From positions 11,222,001 through 11,286,000 of the forward strand of contig CM075940.1 of NCBI GenBank assembly GCA_038030265.1: a stretch of DNA of 64,000 bases, read 5' to 3'. A program made the position numbers and the translations under genes. Each line of letters begins with the position of its first letter. Position 1 is the stretch's first letter. The notes under the pieces were generated by a model. That model made no database searches, was not told the DNA's origin, and saw only the letters and a program-made list of their open reading frames with translations. Below, piece by piece: positions 48,324 through 58,069 of the stretch. Source of the stretch: Corythucha ciliata. Lineage: Eukaryota; Arthropoda; Insecta; Hemiptera; Tingidae.

Positions 48324-49787
48324 ACTTGAAGACCTATTTCTCCTCTGATGGAAACAAGCCGTACCTTGGAGAGAGGCTTTGTTAGTAAGTCGGCCAACTG
48401 AAATTCCGTCGGTATTTTCTTAACCATGACATCTCCATTTGTAACCAACTCTCTGATAAAAAAATGTCGAGTGCTTCGTTCTTCGATGCAATTCGTAGTT
48501 ATCAGACAGCCGTATTGCTGCTTCATTGTCGACATTCAACCCAGGAGTATCAAGTTTTTCCACCAAGCCACCAAATAAACGTTTCAACCAGACTAGTTCT
48601 CTTGCGGCTTCACTGGCTGCCACTATTTCCGCTTCAGTAGTTGAAATCGACACTGAATGTTGTAGCTGGCTAAGCCATGAGATAGCTCCTCCTGCGTAGA
48701 GACATACAGTACCACTTGTTGACCTTCTGGTTGTCAAATCACCTGCGTGATCAGCATCACTGTAGCTTTCGATTATTCCGCTCTTGAAATTGCTTCTGTA
48801 GATGATTCCGAGTTGAGAAGTGCCTCTCAAATAGCGAAAAATGCGTTTAACTTTGACGCAGTCATTTCTTGTGGGATTTTCTAGTTTTCTTGATGCTACT
48901 CCAACTGCGAACGCTATATCTGGCCTTGTAGTAGTCATTAGATACATTAGAGCTCCCACTGCTTGACGATATGGAAAATCGACTTTGCCATCGTCCACTT
49001 TCCCTGCTTCATTACAGTTCTTTATCATTGGCGTACAAGCTGGGCGACAATCTGCCATGCCAAAACGATTCAAAATTCGTTCGATGTAAGACTGTTGAGA
49101 AATTTTGATAGAACCATTTTCTCTTCGTTCCAGTTCGATTCCCAAATAATAACTTGCAGGCTTCATAACAACTTTGAATTCCGATTTCAATTCTTTGGTA
49201 AAATCGTTTAACATCTGAGGATTTGTTGTTGCTATGAGACCATCGTCAACGTAAAGTGCAACAATCAGCTTCTCTGAATTCTTCTGCTGGATAAAAAGAC
49301 AAGGGTCCGCTTCACTTCTCTTGAATCCAATCGATTCCATGAATCCTCCGAAACGCTTATTCCAGCAGCGCGGGGCTTGCTTCAGGCCGTACAGACTCCG
49401 TTGTAGACAGCACACTTTATTCGTTCCGTCATTGAATCCTTCGGGCTGTTCGACGTAAATTTCCTCATCTAACTTCCCGTACAGGAATGCCGTTGAAACG
49501 TCAAACTGACGTAGAGTCATTCTTTCAGACGCAGCTACACTTATTACGCTTCTTATCGTTGAACTTCGTACAACCGGGCTAAACGTTTGGTCGTAATCAA
49601 CGTTTTTCTTTTGATTGAATCCTTTGACAACTAATCTTGCCTTGTACTTGTCGATTGATCCGTCCGAGTTCAACTTGACTTTAAACACCCACTTCGAGGG
49701 TAGAACCTTTTTATTGATCGGTAGTTTCTGCAGCGTCCAAGTCTCATTTTCTATCAATGATTTCATTTCACTTTCCATTGCTTTCAT
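48176..49787 (-). pseudogene. Copia-2 reverse transcriptase and RNase H
   Basis: The long frame (48420-49787, 455 codons) carries LNSDGSIDKYKARLVVKGFN, the catalytic Asp in RQFDVSTAFLYG near residue 96, LYGLKQAPRCW, and the YVDD box near residues 179-182. RNase H strands follow: YSDADHAGD, STTEAEIVAASEAA and LNVDNEAAIRL. After RRTKHS the frame is lost, and the true C-terminal text (RHFFIRELVTNGDVMVKKIP, LADLLTKPLSK) continues in another frame at 48176-48535, so a short deletion has occurred there. Upstream it is separated from the integrase frame by one TAA. The enzyme would synthesise and degrade the RNA-DNA hybrid in the virus-like particle. Confidence 0.9.
48290..48319. repeat. 30-base T tract (A30 on the Copia-2 strand)
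   Basis: An unbroken run of 30 T lies just after the end of the Copia-2 pol text and marks the boundary to the foreign 3' segment. It resembles a poly(A) tail on the element's strand, but the element continues beyond it to the polypurine tract and LTR. Confidence 0.8.
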
Positions 49788-49820
49788 CCAACGCTCACTT
49801 TCTTTACTATTTATTGCCTC

Positions 49821-52268
49821 TTAGTATGAGCTTGGTTCTTCGATAGGGCAATCTTGAGCGAAAGCAGACATAACAAAATCAGAAAATCTAGCTGGGAGCT
49901 TCAACGTAGACCTGTCTCTTAGATTACTTTCGTAATTTTGTGCCGATGAGGTTACTTGAGAAGTTCCATCATCACAATCAACATGCTCTTCCTCTTCTAC
50001 TTGTATTTCGCCCATTTCGAATTCCTCGTCTTCTTGATTTTGATGTTCCTCTGGCTGTAACTGTGGGATTTCTTGTTCTATTTTCCCATCCTCAGTAATC
50101 GTTTCGACACTTATTTCTTGCAGTGGATACTCTTCAAACTTTACGTCCCTTGACCGCATGAGTCTGTTACTTTTCCTTATCCACACTCGATACCCGACAA
50201 CGCCATCATATCCGATAAGTACTCCCTTTACTGCTTTTCTGTCTAATTTTTTTCGTTTGTGGCGAGGAACATGCACGTAACAAGTACTTCCAATGATGCG
50301 AAGATGTTTCAGACCAACTTTTCTTCCTGTCCATAATTCACTTGGCGATTTTCCGGGTTGACCGGAATTGCCGCTTATGTTTAAAATGTATTTAACTGTG
50401 TTGACCATTTCTGCCCAGAGTCCTTGAGGTATGTCCCCATGTGCATGCATAATCGACCGAGCAGTTTCTAGTAAGGTTCTATGGTCTCTTTCTGCACAGC
50501 CATTTTGTTCAGGCGTAAAAGGCATTGTGAAGCGCTGTTTCACGCCATGCTTTGCGAGAATTTTCTTGATTTCTCTACTGTCGAATTCTCCTCCATTGTC
50601 GCACAACAGCTCTTTCATGGTATGACCAGCTGTATTCATCAAAGCGATCATTTCTTCGAGCTTGGAGGGTACTTCTGACTTCTGTCTGAGAAAGAAAACC
50701 TCTCGATATCTACTGTAGTCATCTTTAAAGACGCAGTAATATCTGTATCCGGACATCGAGTGATAAAAAGGTCCGCAAACGTCAGTGTGAATGATCTCTC
50801 CCACTGTCTTTGCTCGATCTCGAATGCCAAACTTTCTGCGGTGAGATTTTCCAAAGATACAGCCTTCACAAATTTCGGCGTCCAATTTTAGCTTCAGCCC
50901 GAACTCTTTTTCAACAATCTTTTTCACATGTTGTTTGTTTTGATGGCCAAGGCGTTCATGGTATAGCTGTAACTGATTGTCACAGGTTACGACGTTAATC
51001 TCGTTTGAATAAATATTTCTCAAGTCCATTTTGAAAAGCCCTCCTCTTTGTTTTCTAGTCCCAGTAACTATGATTCTGTTCTTGATTTTTAAGAAGCACG
51101 ACTTTTGCTTCGACACGAAAACACTTCTTTCATGTAAATCTTGAACGGCCAAAATTGAGAACAAATTTCTATTAATCTTTGGAACGTACCACACATCTAC
51201 AAGGATGACTTTTTCTTTCCTTCCATTCACCATCGCTTCCAGATGAATTTTTCCTTTTCCTAGTGCTGATACAGGTTCACCTCCAGCAGTGGTCACACAT
51301 CGAGGGGTTTTGAATGGTACGAACTCTCTAAATAGCTCTCTTCTTGGGGAAACATGGTTCGTAGCTCCATTATCTGCGTACCAGTCATCACAGTTTTTGT
51401 CTAAAATAGTCTGCTTTATCGTAGTCAGCAAAGAAGGTTCTTCTTCGAGATATTTGACTTCAGCAGTTCGAGGCTTCGCTGGTCTTCCATCTGCTTTCCA
51501 CTTGCTGTAATTCCTGACTATATGACCTTCAGCCGAACAGTAGTGACACTTGAACATTTTCTTTTTCTCTTTCTTGAATCGAACTTTGGACTCTGATGCT
51601 TCAAATACTTGCTCACTGACCATGCTTTTGTCTTTCTGAGCTAGCTGTCTCTCGAACGCACAAAGCTGATATGTCAGATTGTCGATCGTTCTATCCGTCT
51701 TGGACATTAGCAGCCAGCTACTCTTAAAAGCGAAGTACTCTTCAGATAAAGTTCCGAGGATCTTGCAAATGAGTAAAATATCCGGCAAATTTGTGTTTGG
51801 AGCGTTTTCATTGCTCATCTCTTTCTTCAACGAGTTCCAGATATTTTTCAATTTCGATAAGTGAGAACTAATGTCGTCGTCAGGGTCTTTTTCGTACGAG
51901 AAAAACTTTAAACAGAGATCATAAACTCGATCTTCTGACATTCCTTCATACAGCCGGTGTAACTCTTTCCAGATTTCACTCGCAGTTGTAAATCTCATGG
52001 CTTTCTTCAAAGTGTCTTCTGTCATATTCGTCGTTAGTACAAGAAAAACCGTGCTGTTTACTCTCTGAAACCGTTCTTTTTCTTGTCTGTAAGCCACCAA
52101 CTCAGCATCACTCGCGTCTTCTCTTGGTTCCGTAGGAATCCTCATGGTTCCATTAATCACTTCTTCAGCGTCTGGAATTCCTCTGAGAAGAGCACTCACT
52201 TTGAATTTCCAGGTGCTCCAGTTTTCTTTCCCATCGAGAAGACCGATGTTTATTCTGGTTAATTCCAT
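49821..52268 (-). CDS. Copia-2 gag-protease-integrase frame
   Basis: 815 codons are open from MELTRINIGLLDGKENWSTW. Residues 1-240 are Gag, and a knuckle CHYCSAEGHIVRNY at 241-254 has Tyr where the last zinc Cys belongs. The protease motif at 298-302 reads ADNGA instead of the usual D-S/T-G, probably inactivating. The integrase zinc domain has His437, His442, Cys467 and Cys470. The catalytic core has Asp496, Asp557 and Glu593 with exactly 35 residues between the last two, the DD35E spacing of retroviral-type integrases. LRIIGSTCYVHVPRHKRKKL and GVLIGYDGVVGYRVW follow. The frame ends at a TAA directly before the RT frame; relatives are usually continuous here. Confidence 0.9.
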   Translation of the reverse strand: MELTRINIGLLDGKENWSTWKFKVSALLRGIPDAEEVINGTMRIPTEPREDASDAELVAYRQEKERFQRVNSTVFLVLTTNMTEDTLKKAMRFTTASEIWKELHRLYEGMSEDRVYDLCLKFFSYEKDPDDDISSHLSKLKNIWNSLKKEMSNENAPNTNLPDILLICKILGTLSEEYFAFKSSWLLMSKTDRTIDNLTYQLCAFERQLAQKDKSMVSEQVFEASESKVRFKKEKKKMFKCHYCSAEGHIVRNYSKWKADGRPAKPRTAEVKYLEEEPSLLTTIKQTILDKNCDDWYADNGATNHVSPRRELFREFVPFKTPRCVTTAGGEPVSALGKGKIHLEAMVNGRKEKVILVDVWYVPKINRNLFSILAVQDLHERSVFVSKQKSCFLKIKNRIIVTGTRKQRGGLFKMDLRNIYSNEINVVTCDNQLQLYHERLGHQNKQHVKKIVEKEFGLKLKLDAEICEGCIFGKSHRRKFGIRDRAKTVGEIIHTDVCGPFYHSMSGYRYYCVFKDDYSRYREVFFLRQKSEVPSKLEEMIALMNTAGHTMKELLCDNGGEFDSREIKKILAKHGVKQRFTMPFTPEQNGCAERDHRTLLETARSIMHAHGDIPQGLWAEMVNTVKYILNISGNSGQPGKSPSELWTGRKVGLKHLRIIGSTCYVHVPRHKRKKLDRKAVKGVLIGYDGVVGYRVWIRKSNRLMRSRDVKFEEYPLQEISVETITEDGKIEQEIPQLQPEEHQNQEDEEFEMGEIQVEEEEHVDCDDGTSQVTSSAQNYESNLRDRSTLKLPARFSDFVMSAFAQDCPIEEPSSY

Positions 52269-52323
52269 TTGGCTTTTTCTTTCTTTAACTCGCTTCTTTC
52301 AAGCTATGCTGCGGCCCATAACC

Positions 52324-52485
52324 TAATAAGTTTTGCAGCAATTTAATAAAAAAAGGAAAATGGAATCTTTATTTTTTTTTTTTTCTTCTCTAAGAAAAAC
52401 ATTGACGAAAGTAAACAAAAAAAATCTGATTAAAAAAAAATAACAATGCTGGATTGGACAATCAAAAATGGTTCCAATTCCAACA
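52324..52485 (-). repeat. 5' LTR of Copia-2
   Basis: 162 bp, matching 47274-47431 except for T/A-run length. On the element's strand it is followed directly by GGTTATGGGCCGCAGC, complementary in type to the internal initiator tRNA-Met primer used by Copia elements. Confidence 0.9.
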
Positions 52486-52490
52486 TGCTG

Positions 52491-53412
52491 CTCGAAATGT
52501 TATAACCTGCTCAATAATTACCTTTCGTCAATTATTTCCTTCTGAGAAGCGGAAATAAATCATAAAGGTAACGTTTTTGTTACCGTAAGGTTAGCCATTT
52601 GCACGAAAAGCGTTCGTTTGCTTTGAAGAAATGACGTAAATCCCGGACTGCTCGAACTACACCTGCACCACTACACTAGGTTTGTTCGTTTGTTGTTCAG
52701 TGTAGTGGTCCCGTGGACCCGTGTCTTTCCATGATGCGGCATTAATGTTACGCAATGCTTCAATGATACAGGGGGTTTATTCAGCCTGTATCGTACTACT
52801 GTATACGGTGACACGATAAGCCATTATGATGTAAGTGGAAACCGGCCTTCATAAATGAAGTGATGTACATCGTTTCTGTTGAGGACATCCTCATCGGTCC
52901 GTGACTTTTTCACAACATACAACTCAAGTTCCAAATTTCACAAGGCGTTCACACTGAACGTAATATTGAAACCTTCAGGATCTCCTTCCTTTGATCGGCC
53001 AAACCATAGAGATAATATAACTCGAGCTTGAATTGTCTATTGCGCAGCGGTCCAAGATTGACGTCACCAAGAGCTTGAGTTAGCTCCGAAAATCCCTTGC
53101 TATTGGTTGTGAAGGGGGACTTCTTGAAACCCAAACTTTTGAGACAGCCAATGGGAAGAGGCCTAAGAAGCCGCAACGATATCCGGATGACGTTAATCCT
53201 CGCCCCAGTTTATACTTGTCCTTGTACTTATATTATATCTATGGGCCAAACTACCTACGACACCCCCGAGTTGAGTCTCGTGCTCGTTTTTCTCGATCCG
53301 CAAAAACGATTGCAGCAGATCGGCATAGTGTGGACGTGGCTACTATACAAGGGCAGTATGCATTCGATGGAGGATGGGATAGTGCCAGAGGTTTATTTTT
53401 CTTCCATATACA
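52491..53412. other. non-coding right flank of Copia-2
   Basis: No gene recognised. GGTTTGTTCGTTTGT at about 52678 matches the phrase left of Copia-2. A 156-codon frame at 53097-53567 runs through a MITE and has no motif, so it is not annotated as a gene. Confidence 0.35.
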
Positions 53413-53552
53413 GCTCTGTTCGTTTGCCGTTTGGAGCTGCACCACCAGCACTGAATTTACTAGCCGTTCTTTACTATTGTCGCGTTGTTTCACATGATAG
53501 CCCACGAGGTTGCAAAATCTCGAGCTGCTCGAAACTGACAAACGAACAGAGC
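53413..53552. mobile_element. 140-bp MITE with 14-bp perfect terminal inverted repeats
   Basis: GCTCTGTTCGTTTG at the left is matched by CAAACGAACAGAGC at the right, and GAGCTGC/GAGCTGCTC words follow inside each end. It is non-coding. No target duplication is evident. The GTTCGTTTG terminus relates it to phrases at 47112 and 52680. Confidence 0.55.
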
Positions 53553-53689
53553 GTCACAAAAGTTTGACGTCATGGTCATCAGATTCTATCGTTTCGACTC
53601 ACAACTTTTTATCACCTTAGTTCAAACCCTTCGAAAATTTACTGCTTGAGTCAGAATAACCACAAAAAAAAGCGAACCTATATAGGTAC

Positions 53690-54007
53690 AGATTGATATA
53701 ATGAATAAATCTGTCGCCGGCATTTTAATTAGTAAATTAATTAAACTGATATTATCCGGACGACGATGGAAGGGCATAGCCCAACACGATTCGAGCTTCG
53801 AGAAAAAATGGCTCCCCGGCGGGATTTGAACCCGCAACCTCTGGATTACCAGTCCAGCACGCTGCCATTTGCGCCACGGAGACGGTTTTTTTTTCTCGAA
53901 GTTCGAATCGTGTTGGGCTATGCCCTTCCATCGTCGTCCGGATAATATCAGTTTAATTAATTTACTAATTAAAATGCCGGCGACAGATTTATTCATTATA
54001 TCAATCT
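53690..54007. mobile_element. tRNA-bearing palindrome (119-bp inverted arms)
   Basis: 53690-53808 and 53889-54007 are inverted copies of about 119 bp. They differ at one position (AGCTCG versus AGTTCG on one strand) and in the length of the T run at the inner edge. Homology ends abruptly outside AGATTGATATAAT. The 80-base loop is a tRNA-like gene. No target duplication was found. Such long near-perfect arms imply recent origin or maintenance by gene conversion. The unit may be a foldback transposon that captured a tRNA gene, or an inverted duplication of a tRNA 3' flank. Confidence 0.85.
53811..53883 (-). tRNA. tRNA-like gene, anticodon GGT (Thr?), in palindrome loop
   Basis: The minus strand folds as a 73-base cloverleaf. 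Acceptor GTCTCCG/CGGGGAG has a G-G mismatch at the first pair. D arm is GCGC-AAATGGCA-GCGT. Anticodon arm is CTGGA-CTGGTAA-TCCAG, with T33 and A37 in place, variable loop AGGTT, T arm GCGGG-TTCAAAT-CCCGC. The A box (TGGCGCAAATGG) and B box (GGTTCAAATCC) fit Pol III promoters, and T6 follows within a few bases as a terminator. Anticodon GGT would read ACC (Thr), but eukaryotes normally use AGT, so this may be a mutated or pseudo tRNA. An intron is absent. Confidence 0.75.
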
Positions 54008-54649
54008 AACAACATCTAGATAAGATTAAATTCGGCATGGTTTACCGATCAGGAGAAGCGCCTAGAGTTTCGAGAAACAATGGACCAACAATGGATTCCA
54101 ACTTTGCTAATGATTCGAAAATGAAATTTAAAATTGTATTTGAGAAAAATGTATTTTGAATACTTATTTTGTGTTTGTATTTCAAATACTTTTATGAAGG
54201 TATTTTGTATTGTGTATTTTAAATACGTTCTCGAAGTATTTTGCCACCTTTGTCTGCCGCACTCTGTACATTCAACAGTCAAACGTCTCAAGTTCTCACA
54301 GAATATTAAAATTGAATATGAAAAAATAGTTTCGTTAACAACGCCATTATTGGTGTTGGAGGGGAAGTTCATAGCAACAATGGCCTAGGATTTCCTTCGA
54401 TGACGAATGCACTTTTCTCTACCCCCTGCTGCCGGTACGTTTTTCCCCCTAGCCTACACGTTCAGCAGCTGTTCATTTCGGAATCAGATTCAAACACCAT
54501 CCTCCACGATGGTGAAAAGGCGGCGCGTTTCCCTGAGTCTAGAATTCAGTACTTAAAGGTACAGATATATTTACACTTTATAAATAAATGCAGCTTGGCA
54601 CTGAGAAAAGAAAAAAAAATGGGCGTAAAATGATGAAAAAGTGTGACTG

Positions 54650-54970
54650 GCACGGTACGGACACGGCGCGGAAACGACACGGAGAATGAGCTCGGACATG
54701 TGTAGGCTCTCACATGTTAATTCAGTTGTTTTCATTTCACCGACACACAGCCGAGTGTCGGTGCGGACTCGGCGCGGTGAGAACACGGATATGTGTGGGC
54801 TGTTTCACGGACACGACGCGGACTCGGTGCGGAAACGACTCGGTGGTATGGGCACGGACATGTGTAGGCTATCACATGTTAATTCAGTTGTTTTCATTTC
54901 ACCGACACACGACCGAGTGTCGGTGCGGACTCGGCGCGGTGAGAACATGGATATGTGTGTGGGGAGACCT
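54650..54970. repeat. GC-rich MITE-like segment with 162-bp tandem duplication
   Basis: CGGACATGTGTAGGCT starts at 54693 and again at 54855, followed in both copies by CACATGTTAATTCAGTTGTT, a CACCGACACAC box and GTGTCGGTGCGGACTCGGCG. The right end GTGTGGGGAGACC matches, inverted, the terminus at 42536. It cuts into the end of the Gypsy remnant. Frames running through it are periodic by-products and not genes. Confidence 0.75.
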
Positions 54971-55309
54971 TTAGTCGTCAAGCCTTCGGAACCGCCTGCC
55001 GTTTCTCGTAACCCCTGTTGTAGTGGCGTCGTCTTCAGGCTCATTTCGACCATCATTCCTTTCACCTTCCGCCGCCTTTCGAATTTCCACTTCTTCCCAC
55101 CATGGAAGTGGTCAATGATGAGTAGGGTGGTGTGGTGGATCTCTGTCGACGTCGATTGCTTCTTCCGATGGCAGACTTTCCTTCATTGAGGTTTCTTTGT
55201 TCAAATTTCGAAAGGAATTATTTTTCTTGAAAATTTGGATGGCTTCATTATCATCGTTTCGCAATTTCGAATAATCTATGGTTTGATTTGGGCTTTTGTT
55301 CAAGTGATT

Positions 55310-55663
55310 CTAATCATAGACCGAGGGTTTCAAGTTGGAAGAAGGATTCAGGTTGCCACGATTGCGTATACTTACTCCACTGTCAGTTTTTACTTGATAG
55401 CATCGAGGTGCCTCCGCACATTTCTTCAAGATATACCCGAATCTGTTCACATCTTTTATGAAAACGTGTTCACCAGTTGCGAGTTCTCGCAACTGACGAG
55501 CTCCATGCCTTCTGTCGAACCATTCTTTTTGCTTTCGTTTGTATTCTTCATTAATGTCGCGAATTTTGTTTAAATTTGGCCACTTTGGCTTGAGAGTCGT
55601 CGCATCGACGGGCAAAGTCCCTCGAAGTTTTCTTCCCATTAACACAGTTCCGACGGTGAGCAA
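55310..55663 (-). pseudogene. Gypsy integrase C-terminal domain
   Basis: VLMGRKLRGTLPVDATTLKP, then KRKQKEWFDRRHGARQLREL, GEHVFIKD and YQVKTDSGVSIRNRGNL. These match the spacer and GPY/F-like end of Gypsy integrases, where pol usually reads LMGR-K-x-RT-x-LP and ends in an RRNR-x-HL block. The frame overlaps and replaces that of 55639-56331 after a shift near 55650. Confidence 0.75.
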
Positions 55664-56331
55664 GAACCTAGCTGCGGAGTCGAACGATAGGCCAGCAGTA
55701 CTAAGGGCAAGTCTTCTGATTTGTCTACAATATTTTTCGCGATACGCACCAGGGATTCGGCAAAACCGTTCCCTTGTGAATGTTTCGGGCTTCCGGGAAT
55801 AATTTCAAACCCGAGGTCTCTACCAAATTGCTTCATTTCATATGACGTCAAATTTGAACCGGCGTCACATCGTATTGTTTCCGGTACACCGAAGTGAGCG
55901 AAAAGCAGTTTTAAATACTGTATCACTGCGGACGACTGTAAGCTGTGAGGGAAGGAACAAATATCGAGGTATCTAGAAAAAAAATCTCCTATGACGAGAT
56001 ACCACACGCATTTAGCTTTGAAAAAATCCATAGCTAAGTGCTGCCAAGGTCTATTTGGGCATGTTGACGGTATCATTGGCTCTCGACGCTGCGTCCGAAG
56101 TGATACACATTTATGACACGATGCCACCTTTTCTCGAATATACTGAGAAATAGACGGCCACCAGACACATTGCTTGGCACGCTCCATGCATTTACTTTCA
56201 CCCCCGTGGGCGGCGTGCAACCTTTCGAACATAACGTTTTGTAGTTTAACTGGGATCACTAAGCGATTTCTATATTTTACGACGTTGTTTTTAATCCATA
56301 GGTCGATTTTGAATTTCCAGAACTGGGCCAC
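55639..56331 (-). pseudogene. Gypsy integrase zinc finger and catalytic core
   Basis: 230 codons contain an H-H-C-C zinc domain (His39, His42, Cys72, Cys75) and the catalytic triad Asp102 (LAMDFF), Asp156 (IRCDAGSN) and Glu192 (GFAESL), again with 35 residues between the last two. VWWPSISQYI and CPNRPWQHLAMDFFK are typical Gypsy text. In an active element it would insert the DNA copy. The frame is lost at LGSCSPSEL, and the RNase H part upstream is in another frame. Confidence 0.85.
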
Positions 56332-56376
56332 CCTTGGATCGTAACTTTGAGCCCACCCACGATTAATGAATTTTTT

Positions 56377-56649
56377 TTAAATACAAAAAGTAGGGTCCTC
56401 AAGCTGGGCTTCCAACACTTCCCTGAGTCGAACGTCGCTAACATTTGCGACGAAAACAGTATCAACAAAAAGTTCTGTCATTCTTTCTTCGAGTATGTCC
56501 CTGTCTCGGACCGGTGAGTCAATGGGTGCCCTCGAGAGAGTATCTGGAGTATAGAATTCTTTTCCCGAAACAAACTGGACGTTGAAGTCAAACTTCAATA
56601 TTCGCATCCTAAATCTCTGTATACGAGCACTTAAATCGACAAGTGACAT
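56377..56649 (-). pseudogene. Gypsy RNase H end and linker
   Basis: LSARIQRFRMRILKFDFNVQ and VSGKEFYTPDTLSRAPID match the end of Gypsy RNase H (usually RLQRFxLRL...FDFxVxHVPGKxxxxADxLSRxP). The remaining linker reads into the integrase N-terminus after a frameshift near 56370. Sequence right of 56650 is unrelated. Confidence 0.8.
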
Positions 56650-56749
56650 TTACCTCGCGTTATAATTGATGGGCTACCGAGTTCTCATTCTGGGGACTCA
56701 TCGTCCCCGAATCTAAGCCTACCAATAGGCATTGGGAAGATGCATCTGG

Positions 56750-56816
56750 CTTGTTCCCACATCAAGCTGCCCACTCCCACCCCTAGATAAAAATGCAGGC
56801 TACGCCTCTGCCATAT
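56750..56816 (+). repeat. hAT-like terminus fragment
   Basis: CAAGCTGCCCACTCCCACCCC followed by GCAGGCTACGCCTCTG repeats the terminal phrases seen at 34066-34110 and 35060-35095. No partner end was located. Confidence 0.45.
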
Positions 56817-57960
56817 ATGAACCCTCCTCTTTTAGCCAAGAATTAGAGTGTTTTCTCAATTTTAGACGTGAATTAGCAGTTTTTCACATGCGTGCATTAA
56901 ACTGTAGCCGTCTGTCTTCCCTCGTGCTTACAGACGCTGAAGATGGCGAGCAGCCGAAACCGGTTCGTTTTTAACGCACCTCATCGAGGGAAGACAGACA
57001 AGACGCTAAGGCACTCATAGTCATGAATTAGCGTTTTTCTCAATTTTAGCCACGAACTGGCGATTTTTCTCAATTTTTCCCGCGAATGTGCGATGTTTCT
57101 TAATATTTGCCGCGAACTAGCGGCTTTTTCCACTCTTTTTATTAGTTAGCGCATATTCTAAACTTTGGTCAAGAAGATTCCTTCATGAAAGAGTCGCGAA
57201 TTGGTGTTGACTTACTTTTAGTCGCGAATTAGCGTTTTTCTCTCAGAATTGGCCCTTTTTATTAATTTTACCCGCGAATTAGCGCTTTTCTCAATTTTAA
57301 CCGTGAATTAGCGCTTTTTCTACATTTTATTCACGAATTTAAGCACTTTTCCTCAATATCATCCTCAAATTATGTTGATTTTTCTACATTTTTAATCGCG
57401 AATCATCCTTTTGTCTCAATTCGAGCCGTAAATTAGGGTTTTTTCTCATTTTAGTCTGTAATTGGCGCCGAATTAGTGTTTTGCCAATTATATTCTGTGA
57501 ATCAGCTCTTTGGCTCTTTTTACAGATATTTGCTACGAAGTGAGCTAGAGTGCTATCGCGAAGTATTGATCCCTTTTTATAGCTAAAATAAAGTAAATCG
57601 CCATAATGTGCTATTCTTGACCAACTCCGCGTCTAGAATTGGCCTAGGTACATCGCTATCTCGCAAATATAGATGGGAAAATGCACTATTTAGCGTTAAA
57701 AAATTGATAAACAAGCGCTTGATCACGTTCACGATCACGATTCAGCAAAAAAATTGGTGAGCATCTTTCAACGGCTCTTTCCTCCAGGTCGGATGGACTG
57801 AAAATTGTCGAAAGGAGCCAAATCCCCGTCCAACCGGATACCAAGACTCCTTTCCACGTATTTTCAACCATGAACATAAAACCAAAAAATCCTAATTTTT
57901 CCATCTTCGAGCTATTCGGGGGCGCCGGTCCACCCAATACTCGCGCCACTACCTCGGTAC
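56817..57960 (+). repeat. ~30-bp array with unique right end (first copy)
   Basis: Monomers like TTTTTCTCAATTTTAGCCGC plus GAATTAGCG fill 56820-57540. A unique segment of about 350 bp follows, with CCTCCAGGTCGGATGGA, AATCCTAATTTTTCC and GGGGGCGCCGGTCCACCC, then CTCGCGCCACTAC. The same order (array, CTCCAGGTCGGAT, AATCCTAATTTTTCC, GGGGGCCCGGGGCGGTCC, CTCGCCACTAC) occurs at 60640-60880. So this is one copy of a repeated element with an internal array. Confidence 0.7.
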
Positions 57961-58069
57961 GCTATTACCTTGCCCCTCCCACCATTAAAATTAAAAGCCT
58001 TATTGTGTGCTATATACACGTCCCCTTCCGGTGTCACCCACCGCACACACCGATCAAGAACTATCGGAC

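Larger units (their letters stand above)
47274..52485 (-). mobile_element. Copia-2: nearly full-length Ty1/Copia retrotransposon
   Basis: The element spans 5,212 bp on the minus strand. It has two matching LTRs, a TGCTG duplication, a GGTTATGGGCC initiator-tRNA-type primer site next to the 5' LTR, gag-protease-integrase and RT-RNase H frames in Copia order, and a polypurine tract. Lesions are few: an in-frame TAA between integrase and RT, a small deletion or frameshift in RNase H, and altered residues in the zinc knuckle and protease motif. About 750 bp of non-Copia sequence, including a tandem repeat, lies between the end of pol and the 3' LTR. Confidence 0.93.
54975..56650 (-). mobile_element. 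Ty3/Gypsy pol remnant
   Basis: Reading on the minus strand, the end of RNase H (56377-56649), integrase (55639-56331), integrase C-terminus (55310-55663) and a polar tail (to about 54980) follow in order but in changing frames. LTRs, gag, protease and most of the reverse transcriptase are missing. The right end stops at 56650 and the left end abuts the GC-rich MITE-like segment. It is a truncated inactive fragment of a different order from the two Copia elements. Confidence 0.85.

Noticed and set aside
53097..53567. 156-codon plus-strand frame
   Set aside because: It runs through the small MITE at 53413-53552 and has overlapping frames in other phases; no domain or biased composition was seen.
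54686..55189. 167-codon plus-strand frame
   Set aside because: Most of it is the 162-bp tandem duplication (hence the repeated CRLSHVNSVVFISPTH text) and the antisense of the Gypsy tail.
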